Shown: positions 35,897-44,194 of the stretch, one piece after another
Numbering within the stretch: the first letter of the stretch is position 1
Layout of the letters: each line of letters opens with the position of its first letter
Source: Flavobacterium branchiarum
Lineage (GTDB): Bacteria; Bacteroidota; Bacteroidia; Flavobacteriales; Flavobacteriaceae
Length of the DNA stretch: 64,000 nt
Assembly: GCF_030409845.1 (NCBI RefSeq)
Contig: NZ_JAUFQQ010000003.1
Location: 124,001-188,000, forward strand
Reading direction: 5' to 3'
The notes under the pieces: model-generated
Told to the model about the DNA's origin: nothing
Databases searched by the model: none
Seen by the model: only the letters and a program-made list of their open reading frames with translations
Translations under genes and position numbers: made by a program

Positions 35897-36865
35897 CTAT
35901 GAATGTTGTGCTTTAAAAGCTTTTAATTTTTCGATTAATTTAGGTACAATTTCAAAAGCATCACCTACAACTCCATAATCGGCTACTTTAAAGAAAGGAG
36001 CTTCTGGATCGTTGTTGATTACTAATTTTACTTTTGATGAGTTTATACCTGCAATGTGTTGGATTGCTCCAGAGATACCAATTGCGATGTATAAATTTGT
36101 AGCAACAGGTTTTCCTGTTTGTCCTACGTGTTCGCTATGAGGTCTCCATCCTAAATCTGAAACTGGTTTAGAACAAGCAGTTGCAGCACCAAGTACGGCA
36201 GCTAAGTCTTCTACCAATCCCCAGTTTTCAGGTCCTTTTAATCCACGACCGCCAGATACCACAACATCTGCATCAGCGATAGATACTTTTCCAGTAACTT
36301 TTTCAACAGATTCCAATTTTACTCCAAAATCATTGTCTCCAATTGTTGGGTTAAAATCTTCTTCAGATGCTGAACCGGCACTTTCGTAAATACCGTATGA
36401 GTTCTTAGCTAAAGCAAGTACTTTTACATCAGTATTGATTTCAGTGATATTGAAAGCTTTGTTTGAAAAAGCATTTCTCTTTACTTGAAAAGGAGATGTG
36501 CTTACAGGTAAGCCTACAACATTTGAAGCAAATCCAGCTTCTAAAGCTACTGCAACCAATGATGAAAGGTAAATACTGTCTGTACTAGAAGATAATAAAA
36601 CCACTTTAGTTCCTTCTTTTTGCGCAGCTTGTTTAATAACATCAGCATAAGCTTTAGCAGTAAATCCTGCTAATTTATCGTTAGTTACCTTAAGAACTTT
36701 ATCAACTCCGTATTTAGATAATTCGCTTACGTCGTTAGTGTTTATTGTTAGAGCAGTAACAGTTGTTCCTAGAGTTTCGGCAATTTTTTTAGCGTATGAA
36801 GCCAACTCAAAAGCTACCTTTTTAAATTTTCCTTCTGCAGATTCTGCATATATTAATATTGACAT
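35897..36865 (-). CDS. etfA: Electron transfer flavoprotein subunit alpha
   Basis: Large ETF subunit, 322 residues, binding FAD and passing electrons from acyl-CoA dehydrogenases to the quinone pool. The C-terminal FAD domain shows VVSGGRGLKGPENW, PVSDLGWRPHSEHVGQTGKPV, YIAIGISGAIQHIAGI and VINNDPEAPFFKVADYGVVGD. It follows etfB in the same operon after a 76-base gap that contains an imperfect palindromic repeat. Confidence 0.97.
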   Translation of the reverse strand: MSILIYAESAEGKFKKVAFELASYAKKIAETLGTTVTALTINTNDVSELSKYGVDKVLKVTNDKLAGFTAKAYADVIKQAAQKEGTKVVLLSSSTDSIYLSSLVAVALEAGFASNVVGLPVSTSPFQVKRNAFSNKAFNITEINTDVKVLALAKNSYGIYESAGSASEEDFNPTIGDNDFGVKLESVEKVTGKVSIADADVVVSGGRGLKGPENWGLVEDLAAVLGAATACSKPVSDLGWRPHSEHVGQTGKPVATNLYIAIGISGAIQHIAGINSSKVKLVINNDPEAPFFKVADYGVVGDAFEIVPKLIEKLKAFKAQHS

Positions 36866-36875
36866 ATTATTTTTG

Positions 36876-36941
36876 TTTAGAAGTTTAAAGTTTCAGGTTT
36901 CAGGTTTATGCAAACTGAAAACTGCGACTGAAAACGGATTA
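36876..36941. repeat. Imperfect palindromic repeat between etfB and etfA
   Basis: CAGGTTTCAGGTTT faces AAACTGAAAACTG across a four-base loop, with further GTTTCAG and GACTGAAAAC copies beside it. It shares AAACT/ACTGAA blocks with the hairpin at 26691-26740. Confidence 0.5.
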
Positions 36942-37688
36942 CTAGATTACTTTTGCTTCGTTGTGTAATAAATTGATTAACTCATCTAAATTATCTGGAG
37001 AAACTAATTTCACAGCAGATTTTGGTGCTGGTTTTTCAAATTTCACCGCTTTAGTATTTACAGGAGCGTCAACTGGCTCAACAATTGCTAAAGCTTTTGT
37101 TCTTGCAGTCATGATTCCTCTCATGTTAGGAATACGTAGATCTTTTTCTTCAACCAATCCTTTTTGACCACCGATAATTAATGGTAAAGTAGTGCTTACA
37201 GTTTCTTTTCCACCATCAATTTCACGAACAGCTTTTACATTAGTACCATCTACGGTAATGTTTGTGCATGAGTTTAAAAAGTTATATCCTAAAATTCCAG
37301 AAATCATACCAGGAACCATTCCGCCATTATAATCTAGAGATTCTTTTCCTGCAATTACTAAATCATAACCGCCGTTTTTAATAACTTCTGCTAATTGTTT
37401 TGCTACAAAAAAACCATCAGTTGGATTTGCATTTACACGAATAGCTTCGTTTGCGCCAATTGCTAAAGCTTTACGTAGAGTTGGTTCAGTATCAGGACCT
37501 CCAACATTTACTACAGTAACCGTAGCACCTTGTTGCTCCTGAAACCAAATAGCACGTGTTAAGCCAAATTCGTCGTTAGGATTAATTACATATTGTACGC
37601 CATTAGTATCAAATTCTGAATCACCGTTGGTAAAGTTAATTTTTGAAGTAGTATCAGGTACATGACTGATGCAAACTAATATTTTCAT
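36942..37688 (-). CDS. etfB: Electron transfer flavoprotein subunit beta
   Basis: Small ETF subunit, 248 residues, binding AMP and docking to dehydrogenases. Motifs: MKILVCISHVPDTTSKI, VINPNDEFGLTRAIW, ALAIGANEAIRV, LVIAGKESLDYNGG and the recognition-loop region LRIPNMRGIMTARTK. It is first in the etfB-etfA operon. Its upstream region holds a TAAATTTG promoter octamer overlapped by a perfect 12-bp palindrome, a likely control point. Confidence 0.97.
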   Translation of the reverse strand: MKILVCISHVPDTTSKINFTNGDSEFDTNGVQYVINPNDEFGLTRAIWFQEQQGATVTVVNVGGPDTEPTLRKALAIGANEAIRVNANPTDGFFVAKQLAEVIKNGGYDLVIAGKESLDYNGGMVPGMISGILGYNFLNSCTNITVDGTNVKAVREIDGGKETVSTTLPLIIGGQKGLVEEKDLRIPNMRGIMTARTKALAIVEPVDAPVNTKAVKFEKPAPKSAVKLVSPDNLDELINLLHNEAKVI

Positions 37689-37703
37689 AAGTATATATTT
37701 TTA

Positions 37704-37739
37704 ATATTTCTAAATACGTTTCCACAAATTTAGAAATAT
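37704..37739 (-). promoter_or_regulatory. etfB promoter with overlapping 12-bp palindrome
   Basis: Arms 37704-37715 (ATATTTCTAAAT) and 37728-37739 (ATTTAGAAATAT) are exact reverse complements with a 12-base spacer. The minus-strand octamer TAAATTTG at 37725-37732 (a TAnnTTTG minus-7 match) overlaps the right arm. This geometry fits an operator for a dimeric regulator covering the etfB promoter. Confidence 0.55.
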
Positions 37740-37740
37740 A

Positions 37741-38121
37741 ATCCGAATAATTTACTATGCACGCATAATAATTCTGAAAACTATTACGATTTCGTAGAAT
37801 AAGGATTGATTTTTGAAGAATGTTGCCTTTTATGGCTGAAAAAGTGGTTTTTAGACAAAGTTTAGAGCTAAAATAATTATTAATAATTGATGAAATTGGG
37901 AAATATCAAGTTCTTTTTTATTGCGTTTTATTTCTATAAACTAGCTTTTCTAACAAAATAAAAATTAAAGAAAAGCTGTGTAGTTGTTTTCGGGTCTGTT
38001 ATATCGATTTCGTAAGCCGTAAGTTTCGAAGAAAAAAGTTTATATGCTATTAAAACATCGATAGATACGCGACTTCTTGTTTTTTAAACTAAATTTATGC
38101 TCTTAAGTAATTTAAAATAAT
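37741..38121. other. Intergenic region between divergent etfB and pdhB
   Basis: AT-rich 0.4-kb divergent spacer. I see no gene; the longest ATG frame is about 18 codons. Short inverted repeats are present but none has terminator form. Confidence 0.5.
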
Positions 38122-38129
38122 TATTTTTG
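38122..38129 (+). promoter_or_regulatory. Probable minus-7 promoter element, pdhB
   Basis: TATTTTTG fits TAnnTTTG and lies 33 bases before the pdhB start; the minus-33 box is not clear. Confidence 0.5.
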
Positions 38130-38161
38130 CTTTTCAGAAAATTACAACAACAATAAAAAAT

Positions 38162-39142
38162 ATGAGAACAATACAATTTAGAGAGGCCATTTGTGAAGCT
38201 ATGAGCGAAGAAATGCGTCACGATGAATCCATATATTTAATGGGCGAGGAAGTTGCGGAATATAATGGTGCATATAAAGCGTCAAAAGGTATGCTTGCTG
38301 AGTTTGGTGCAAAAAGAGTAATTGATACTCCAATTGCGGAACTTGGATTTACAGGAATTGCAGTTGGATCTGCAATGAATGGATGTCGTCCAATTGTCGA
38401 GTATATGACTTTCAACTTTTGTTTAGTTGGTATTGATCAAATTATAAATAACGCAGCTAAAATGCGTCAGATGACAGGAGGACAATTTAATGTGCCTATC
38501 GTTTTTCGTGGACCAACTGCATCTGCAGGTCAATTAGGAGCAACTCACTCTCAAGCTTTAGAAAACTGGTTTGCAAATACACCAGGACTTAAAGTTGTGG
38601 TTCCATCTACACCTTACGATGCAAAAGGACTTTTAAAAGCTGCAATTCGTGATAATGACCCTGTAATCTTTATGGAGTCTGAGCAAATGTATGGTGATAA
38701 AGGTGAAGTGCCAGACGGAGAATATACAATTCCTTTAGGAGTTGCAGATGTTAAACGTGAAGGAACAGATGTTACTATCGTATCTTTTGGAAAAATTATA
38801 AAAGAAGCATTTATCGCAGCAGATGAATTGGCTAAAGAAGGTATTTCTTGTGAAATTATCGATTTAAGAACAGTTCGTCCAATGGACAAAGATGCTATCT
38901 TGGCTTCTGTTAAGAAAACAAATCGTTTAGTAGTACTTGAAGAGGCTTGGCCTTTTGCAAGTATATCTTCTGAGATTACTTATATCGTACAAGAACAAGC
39001 TTTCGATTTTCTTGATGCGCCAATACAGCGTATTACAACTGCAGATACTCCTGCTCCTTACTCTCCAGTATTGCTTAAAGACTGGTTGCCAAATGCTGGT
39101 GACGTTATAAAAGCAGTAAAGAAAGTAATGTATAAAAAATAA
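38162..39142 (+). CDS. pdhB: Pyruvate dehydrogenase E1 component subunit beta
   Basis: Beta subunit of the thiamine-diphosphate E1 enzyme, 326 residues, feeding pyruvate into acetyl-CoA. Motifs: MRTIQFREAICEAMSEEM, GEEVAEYNGAYKASKGM, DTPIAELGFTGIAVGSAMNG, PIVFRGPTASAGQLGATHSQ and SFGKIIKEAF in the C-terminal transketolase domain. YNGAYK and YGDKGEVPDG favour pyruvate over branched-chain substrates. The alpha and E2 genes are not adjacent downstream; pdhA is not in the window. Confidence 0.95.
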   Translation: MRTIQFREAICEAMSEEMRHDESIYLMGEEVAEYNGAYKASKGMLAEFGAKRVIDTPIAELGFTGIAVGSAMNGCRPIVEYMTFNFCLVGIDQIINNAAKMRQMTGGQFNVPIVFRGPTASAGQLGATHSQALENWFANTPGLKVVVPSTPYDAKGLLKAAIRDNDPVIFMESEQMYGDKGEVPDGEYTIPLGVADVKREGTDVTIVSFGKIIKEAFIAADELAKEGISCEIIDLRTVRPMDKDAILASVKKTNRLVVLEEAWPFASISSEITYIVQEQAFDFLDAPIQRITTADTPAPYSPVLLKDWLPNAGDVIKAVKKVMYKK

Positions 39143-39161
39143 GAAAATTAACAATACTAAT

Positions 39162-39199
39162 AAAACTTCATCATTTTCTTAATTGATGAAGTTTTTTTT
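39162..39199 (+). terminator. Rho-independent terminator after pdhB
   Basis: 12-bp stem (39162-39173 with 39184-39195), 10-base loop and a long T run; the next gene begins 6 bases later. Confidence 0.9.
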
Positions 39200-39204
39200 G
39201 GATT

Positions 39205-41706
39205 ATGAAAAGAATAATTATACTCAGTCTGTTTTTTTTATTCGCTCTAGCGAATAGCATTTTTGCACAAACTAAAGTGAGTGGAGTGGTCTTAGATAAA
39301 TCCAATCAGCCAATTCCATTTGCAAGTGTGGTTTTTAAAGGAAGCAATGTTGGAATTGTTTCTAATGAAGATGGACGTTTTTACTTAGAATCACCAAACA
39401 CATATACAGCTATTATTGTTGCTTCGGCTGGCTTTTCAGAAAAAGAAATTACACTAGAAAAAGCCGTTAGTTACAATTTTAAAGTTATCCTGAACGAAGC
39501 CGAATATTTAAATGAGGTTGTAATTTTTACTGGTAAGACTTCCAAAAAAAATAATCCAGCGTTAGATATTCTTAGAAAAATATGGGAAAGAAAACGTAAA
39601 AACGGATTGTATCAGTTTAAACAATACCAAATGGAGAAGTACGAGAAAGTGGAATTCGATATGAATACCATTGATAGTGCTTTCATGAAGAACAAGATTT
39701 TTAAAGGAATGGAGTTCATCTTTAAACAAGTAGATACTTCTAAAGTTACAGGAAAAACATATTTGCCAATTTTTATAAACGAATCTTTGTATGATGTATA
39801 TGGAGATAATAACTTAAAGAAGGTAAAAGAGATTATAAAAGGAAGCAAAACTTCTGGATTCAATAATAATCAGCAAATATTAGCTTTTGTAAAAGACCTG
39901 TATTCTGATTATAATATTTATGATAATCACCTAACCTTTTTTGATAAAAGCTTTACAAGTCCGTTGTCAAGAACCGGAATTGATGTCTACAACTATGTTT
40001 TAAAAGACAGTACATTTATAGATAAGAAATGGTGTTATAATATTGTCTTTTATCCAAGACGTAAAAACGAATTGACTTTTAAAGGAGATTTTTGGGTAAA
40101 TGATACCACATTTGCTATCAAGAAAATTAATATGGCAGTTACAAAAAGTGCAAATATTAACTGGGTAAAAGATATATATATCGAGCAAGAATTTGACGTA
40201 GTAAGTGATTCTATTTTTCTACTTACGAGAGATTATATGATGTCGGATTTTGCTTTAAATAAAAAAGAAAACTCTAAAGGGGTTTATGGAAAGCGAACTT
40301 CATCTTACAGAGATCATAAGTTTAATATACCAAAACCAGCGCCTTTTTATAAAGAAGAAGTTAATTATATAGACAACGAAGTGTATAATAGACCCGATGA
40401 ATATTGGGAGGAAAACCGATTCGAAAAACTGACCAAAGACGAACAAGGTGTTTATAAAATGCTTGATACCTTGCAGACAGTCAAAAAGTTTAAGCAACTC
40501 TATAGTTTGGTTTCTATACTTGGTAGTGGCTATATAGAGTTCCCTAAATTTGATTACGGACCTATATTCTCAACATTTGGATATAATGAAGTAGAAGGAG
40601 TTCGTGTGCGAGTAGGAGGAAGAACCTATTTTGGACCAAATGATCCTTGGCGTTTACAAGCCTATACCGCGTATGGATTTGATGATAACAAATTTAAATA
40701 CGGACTTTCAGGAAAATGGATGATCGATAAAAAGAATCGTCTTATTATTTCGGGAGGAAATAGGAGAGATGTAGAGCAAATTGGGGCAAGTTTAACAACA
40801 ACCAATGATGTCTTAGGACGAAGCTTTGCCTCATCGGCTTTATTTACAACAGGAAGTAATGGGAAATTAACCAATATTAATTTAACCAATGTTGCTGCTG
40901 AAATTGAGCCTGTCAAAAATCTAACATTTCAAGTAGGGTTATCCTATCGTACATTAGAATCTGCATCAGATACATTTAGTTTAGATTATTATACAACTAT
41001 GCCTTCCGCAACAAATCCGGGAGGAGTTATAGCAAACGGAGTAAAACAATCAGAAGCAAATATTCAGATTGAATACATGCCTAATCGTAAAACAATAGGT
41101 TTTGGAGTTGAAAGAAATAACGTAGATAGTCCATTTAGTAGATTCTTTATTAATTATAGCCATGGATTTAAAGGAGTATTAGATAGTGATTTCAAATACG
41201 AAAAAATTCAGTTGTATTACAAGCAACCTATAATTATAGGGCCTCTAGGACGTACGAATCTGATCTTGGAAACGGGGAAAACATTCGGAACAATACCGTT
41301 AGGATTAATGAGTGTGATACCAGGAAATCAGACTTATTTTACAATCGAGAATACATTTAGTAACTTGAATTTCTACGAGTTTGTAACCGATCAATATGCG
41401 ACGCTACAGTGGGATCATAATTTTGGAGGACGTCTTTTTGCCAGAATCCCTTTTATGCGTAAGCTCAACTGGAGAGAGATTATTGGAGCTAAGGCAGTAT
41501 ACGGAACCATATCCGATGCTAATAGAGCTATTAACGCTTCGGGATTAGAGTATATTGCGCCCGAAAATATCTATTGGGAATACAGTGCTGGAATAGGGAA
41601 TATCTTCAAAGTATTCCGTATCGATTTCTCTTGGAGAGGTAGTTACTTAAATACGCCCGATGCAAGTAAATTTGCAGTAAAAGGATCTTTCGGATTCTAT
41701 TTCTAG
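39205..41706 (+). CDS. DUF5686 outer-membrane protein with carboxypeptidase-regulatory-like domain
   Basis: Envelope protein of 833 residues. A signal peptide (about 1-22) precedes a CarboxypepD_reg-like domain (KVSGVVLDKSNQPIPFASVVFKG to VVIFTG, about 24-110), then the DUF5686 region, whose second half consists of beta-barrel strands and ends in phenylalanine (GSFGFYF). Very common in Bacteroidota; the role is unknown, possibly outer-membrane transport or surface assembly. It follows directly on the pdhB terminator and ends at another, so it is probably a single-gene unit. Confidence 0.88.
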   Translation: MKRIIILSLFFLFALANSIFAQTKVSGVVLDKSNQPIPFASVVFKGSNVGIVSNEDGRFYLESPNTYTAIIVASAGFSEKEITLEKAVSYNFKVILNEAEYLNEVVIFTGKTSKKNNPALDILRKIWERKRKNGLYQFKQYQMEKYEKVEFDMNTIDSAFMKNKIFKGMEFIFKQVDTSKVTGKTYLPIFINESLYDVYGDNNLKKVKEIIKGSKTSGFNNNQQILAFVKDLYSDYNIYDNHLTFFDKSFTSPLSRTGIDVYNYVLKDSTFIDKKWCYNIVFYPRRKNELTFKGDFWVNDTTFAIKKINMAVTKSANINWVKDIYIEQEFDVVSDSIFLLTRDYMMSDFALNKKENSKGVYGKRTSSYRDHKFNIPKPAPFYKEEVNYIDNEVYNRPDEYWEENRFEKLTKDEQGVYKMLDTLQTVKKFKQLYSLVSILGSGYIEFPKFDYGPIFSTFGYNEVEGVRVRVGGRTYFGPNDPWRLQAYTAYGFDDNKFKYGLSGKWMIDKKNRLIISGGNRRDVEQIGASLTTTNDVLGRSFASSALFTTGSNGKLTNINLTNVAAEIEPVKNLTFQVGLSYRTLESASDTFSLDYYTTMPSATNPGGVIANGVKQSEANIQIEYMPNRKTIGFGVERNNVDSPFSRFFINYSHGFKGVLDSDFKYEKIQLYYKQPIIIGPLGRTNLILETGKTFGTIPLGLMSVIPGNQTYFTIENTFSNLNFYEFVTDQYATLQWDHNFGGRLFARIPFMRKLNWREIIGAKAVYGTISDANRAINASGLEYIAPENIYWEYSAGIGNIFKVFRIDFSWRGSYLNTPDASKFAVKGSFGFYF

Positions 41707-41738
41707 TAAGTAAATCCAATATAACATAGCAAACACAG

Positions 41739-41781
41739 ATGCCAAGTCGCTGAATTTAAATTTAGCAACTTGGCATTTTTA
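41739..41781 (+). terminator. Rho-independent terminator
   Basis: 9-bp stem ATGCCAAGT/ACTTGGCAT with an inner GCTGAATTT/AAATTTAGC stem, followed by TTTTT, after the DUF5686 gene. Confidence 0.88.
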
Positions 41782-41924
41782 TATTCTATCTTTACGCACT
41801 ATTTATCATTTCTACAAATCAATAATATTGTTTATTTTTAGAAGCTAATCCTGCTATCCGCTATATCTTTATGTTTGAAAAAAAACATAAAGGATGTCGC
41901 TTCTATCAGGGCTAAACTCAGATT

Positions 41925-42524
41925 ATGCAAGAAGCAATCGATTATCTTTCAACTAAGAGTCCAATTTTTCAGGCAATCATTCAAGAATATGGATTGCCTC
42001 CAATACCGAAACGACCACAAGGTTTCGAAACATTGGTTTTGCTTATTTTAGAACAGCAAGTATCTATCGATTCAGCTAGAGCTACATTTTTAAAAATCAA
42101 AGGGTATACAATTTGTAGTCCCGAAGTATTAGTAATCTTGTCAGATGAAACTTTTCGAGCTTTGGGTGTAAGCCGACAAAAGACAACTTACATTAAGGCT
42201 TTAGCATCAGCTATATTAACTGATGAAATCAATATTGAGAGCTTAGCAACCAAATCAGCTAAACAAGTTCGAGAGGAGCTTATAAAACTAAAAGGAATCG
42301 GGAATTGGACTATCGATATTTACCTAATGTTTTGCCTTCAAGAACCCGATTTAATGCCACTAGGAGATATAGCTGTAGTAAATACAATCAAAGAATTACT
42401 GGATATTCACGATAAAAAAGAGATGGAAACTCATACCTTACAATGGAGTCCGTATCGTTCCTATGCTACCTATTTGCTTTGGCATTATTATCTAAAAAAA
42501 AGAAAAAGAACAATTACCTATTAA
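41925..42524 (+). CDS. DNA-3-methyladenine glycosylase (AlkA/HhH-GPD family)
   Basis: Base-excision repair glycosylase of 199 residues that removes alkylated purines. HhH-GPD signatures: FETLVLLILEQQVSIDSA, the hairpin LIKLKGIGNWTIDIYLMF, and the catalytic aspartate in DLMPLGDIAVVN. It lacks the N-terminal AlkA_N domain, as in compact archaeal and bacterial forms. The last 20 codons and 50 bases downstream recur almost unchanged about 0.9 kb away (43378-43490), flanking a two-gene insertion. Confidence 0.9.
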   Translation: MQEAIDYLSTKSPIFQAIIQEYGLPPIPKRPQGFETLVLLILEQQVSIDSARATFLKIKGYTICSPEVLVILSDETFRALGVSRQKTTYIKALASAILTDEINIESLATKSAKQVREELIKLKGIGNWTIDIYLMFCLQEPDLMPLGDIAVVNTIKELLDIHDKKEMETHTLQWSPYRSYATYLLWHYYLKKRKRTITY

Positions 42525-42571
42525 TTGCTTGTTAATTTGAGCTTAATGGTGATATAACTGTGTTTTTTATT
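42461..42571 (+). repeat. Direct repeat, copy A (glycosylase 3' end)
   Basis: About 111 bases covering the glycosylase C terminus and its downstream sequence. Copy B is at 43378-43490. The first 75 bases differ at only two positions; the remainder has scattered changes and a two-base length difference. The copies bracket the 45-aa and DUF6169-like genes. Confidence 0.85.
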
Positions 42572-42668
42572 ATTTGTATTGGTATTAGTTATAATAGGTG
42601 GTGCTTATATAGATATATATGATGAATAAAAGACGGTGTTTGATTAGTTAGCTGATATATTTGCATTT

Positions 42669-42806
42669 ATGAAAACTTCTACTACACATATTACAAAGCC
42701 TTCGAGTAATCTTTTACAATTAGTTCGTAAAATACAAGCTGATAAAGAAGTGCGTCAAGAAGATTTAAAAGCTAATTGGAGTAAATTTTTCCCAAAAAAG
42801 GAATAA
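42669..42806 (+). CDS. Small protein, 45 residues, in the inserted cassette
   Basis: Short intact frame starting ATG at 42669: a polar N terminus, then an amphipathic helix NLLQLVRKIQADKEVRQEDL and a basic tail ending FFPKKE. I do not recognise it. It lies directly upstream of a DUF6169-like gene and both lie between the two repeat copies. Size and arrangement resemble small-gene pairs such as antitoxin-toxin, but no known family is visible. Confidence 0.5.
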   Translation: MKTSTTHITKPSSNLLQLVRKIQADKEVRQEDLKANWSKFFPKKE

Positions 42807-42811
42807 TTTAA

Positions 42812-43285
42812 ATTAATGGTAGTGATACGTATGTTCCTTATACTTCAAATGAGGGTATTGATTATTTAATACGATTTACTGTGTTTACAGAAGGTGCAGT
42901 TCCTGAGGGAATTAAAATACCAATAGTTGATATTGTTATTGAAACAGATGCTAGTGTCGAAATCATTAATAATAGTGCTTCTTCTTTATTTCAGATTTCA
43001 AAAATAATTCTTGAATATGCAACTAAGCATGATGCTATTTATTATTGCTATTGTAGTGAAAAACCAATCAAAAAGTCTAAAAAAAGATTACATTTAAAAC
43101 ACCAACATTATAGAAGTTTATTATTTTGTAAGATGTTTGATAAATGTAGTGATTTGAATTTTTTTAACAAGACTATCATTATTGATGATCCAACTGGAGA
43201 TCATTATATACATTTAATGGCGAGATTAGAAAATGAAAATTTTGTAAATTTTATTTCTGAAAAATTATCGACTTTAGATAAGTAA
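42812..43285 (+). CDS. DUF6169-like protein with uncertain start
   Basis: The frame encodes up to 157 residues. The first canonical start is a GTG at 42881 (134 residues), but coding-like sequence continues upstream (YVPYTSNEGIDYLIRFTVF) to an ATT at 42812, so the true start may be a non-standard ATT or an upstream frameshift. The pattern (beta strands, a central helix FQISKIILEYATKH, then YYCYCSEKPIKKSKKR and YRSLLFCKMF) resembles the Bacteroidota DUF6169 family of unknown role. It is bracketed by the duplicated glycosylase 3' end, suggesting recent acquisition. Confidence 0.55.
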   Translation: MNGSDTYVPYTSNEGIDYLIRFTVFTEGAVPEGIKIPIVDIVIETDASVEIINNSASSLFQISKIILEYATKHDAIYYCYCSEKPIKKSKKRLHLKHQHYRSLLFCKMFDKCSDLNFFNKTIIIDDPTGDHYIHLMARLENENFVNFISEKLSTLDK

Positions 43286-43377
43286 AATTTTTTCAAATAA
43301 ATATTTAGTGTTTAAATTCTAATTTTTACTAATTATTGAGATGAAATAATTGCTTGATTTTTGTAAAAAATAATTAC

Positions 43378-43490
43378 CTATACTACCTATTTGCTCTGGC
43401 ATTATTATCTAAAAAAAAGAAAAAGAACAATTACCTATTAATTGCTTGTTAATTAAAACTTAATCTCGATATAACAGTGTTTTTTTTATT
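43378..43490 (+). repeat. Direct repeat, copy B
   Basis: Second copy of the glycosylase 3' end and downstream sequence. It still encodes the same C-terminal residues (TYLLWHYYLKKRKRTITY and a stop), preceded by unrelated DNA. It marks the right border of the two-gene insertion. Confidence 0.85.
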
Positions 43491-43518
43491 GTAAAAAGGG
43501 ATAGTTTAACTACTTTTG
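43489..43518 (+). promoter_or_regulatory. Promoter of ppa
   Basis: TTG at about 43489, then 19 bases, then TACTTTTG at 43511-43518: a good match to the Bacteroidota TTG-N19-TAnnTTTG consensus, 35 bases before the ppa ATG. Confidence 0.7.
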
Positions 43519-43552
43519 CAATCGAAATTAAGAAAAATAATAAACAAGAACA

Positions 43553-44083
43553 ATGACCGCAGACAAACTAACAACTTTCGATGTTTTAATCGAAATACCA
43601 AGAGGAAGCAGAAATAAATACGAGTACGATTTTGAAATTAAAAGAATGCGTTTTGATAGAATGTTATTCTCTTCAATGATGTACCCAGCTGATTATGGTT
43701 TTATTCCTGAAACTTTAGCTCTTGATGGAGATCCATTAGATGTATTGGTTTTGGTAAACGAGCCAACTTTTCCTGGATGTGTTATGGAAGTAAAACCAAT
43801 TGGTGTTTTCCATATGGCAGATGATAAAGGACCAGATGAAAAAATCATTTGTGTACCAGTTTCTGATCCAATCTGGAATTCATTAACTGATTTATCAGAT
43901 ATGAATCCTCACTTAGTAAAAGAAATCGAACATTTCTTCCAAGTTTATAAAGATTTGGAAAACAAAAAAGTTGATGTTGGTGGATGGGGAGATGTAAACG
44001 AAGCATACGCTATTATTGCAGAATGTACTAAACGTTTTGACGATATCGAAAACAAGCCAGAAGGGTTATTTAGTATTAAATAA
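43553..44083 (+). CDS. ppa: Soluble inorganic pyrophosphatase (family I)
   Basis: Cytoplasmic family I PPase of 176 residues hydrolysing PPi to drive biosynthesis. Motifs: IEIPRGSRNKYEYD, the active site YPADYGFIPETLALDGDPLDVLVL, then IGVFHMADDKGPDEKIICV and WGDVNEAYAII. It lies just upstream of a membrane-bound pyrophosphatase, separated by a terminator, so the cell has both a heat-releasing and an ion-pumping enzyme for the same substrate side by side. Confidence 0.96.
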   Translation: MTADKLTTFDVLIEIPRGSRNKYEYDFEIKRMRFDRMLFSSMMYPADYGFIPETLALDGDPLDVLVLVNEPTFPGCVMEVKPIGVFHMADDKGPDEKIICVPVSDPIWNSLTDLSDMNPHLVKEIEHFFQVYKDLENKKVDVGGWGDVNEAYAIIAECTKRFDDIENKPEGLFSIK

Positions 44084-44106
44084 TTTTCGCATTCATATTT
44101 TATAAA

Positions 44107-44141
44107 AAAAGCAATACTCTGTTAAGAGTATTGCTTTTTTG
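44107..44141 (+). terminator. Rho-independent terminator after ppa
   Basis: 13-bp perfect stem (44107-44119 with 44126-44138), 6-base loop and T run. Confidence 0.92.
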
Positions 44142-44194
44142 TTTAAATTCGTTTTGTTAGTTTATTGACTATTAACCAAAACCATTAAAATATT

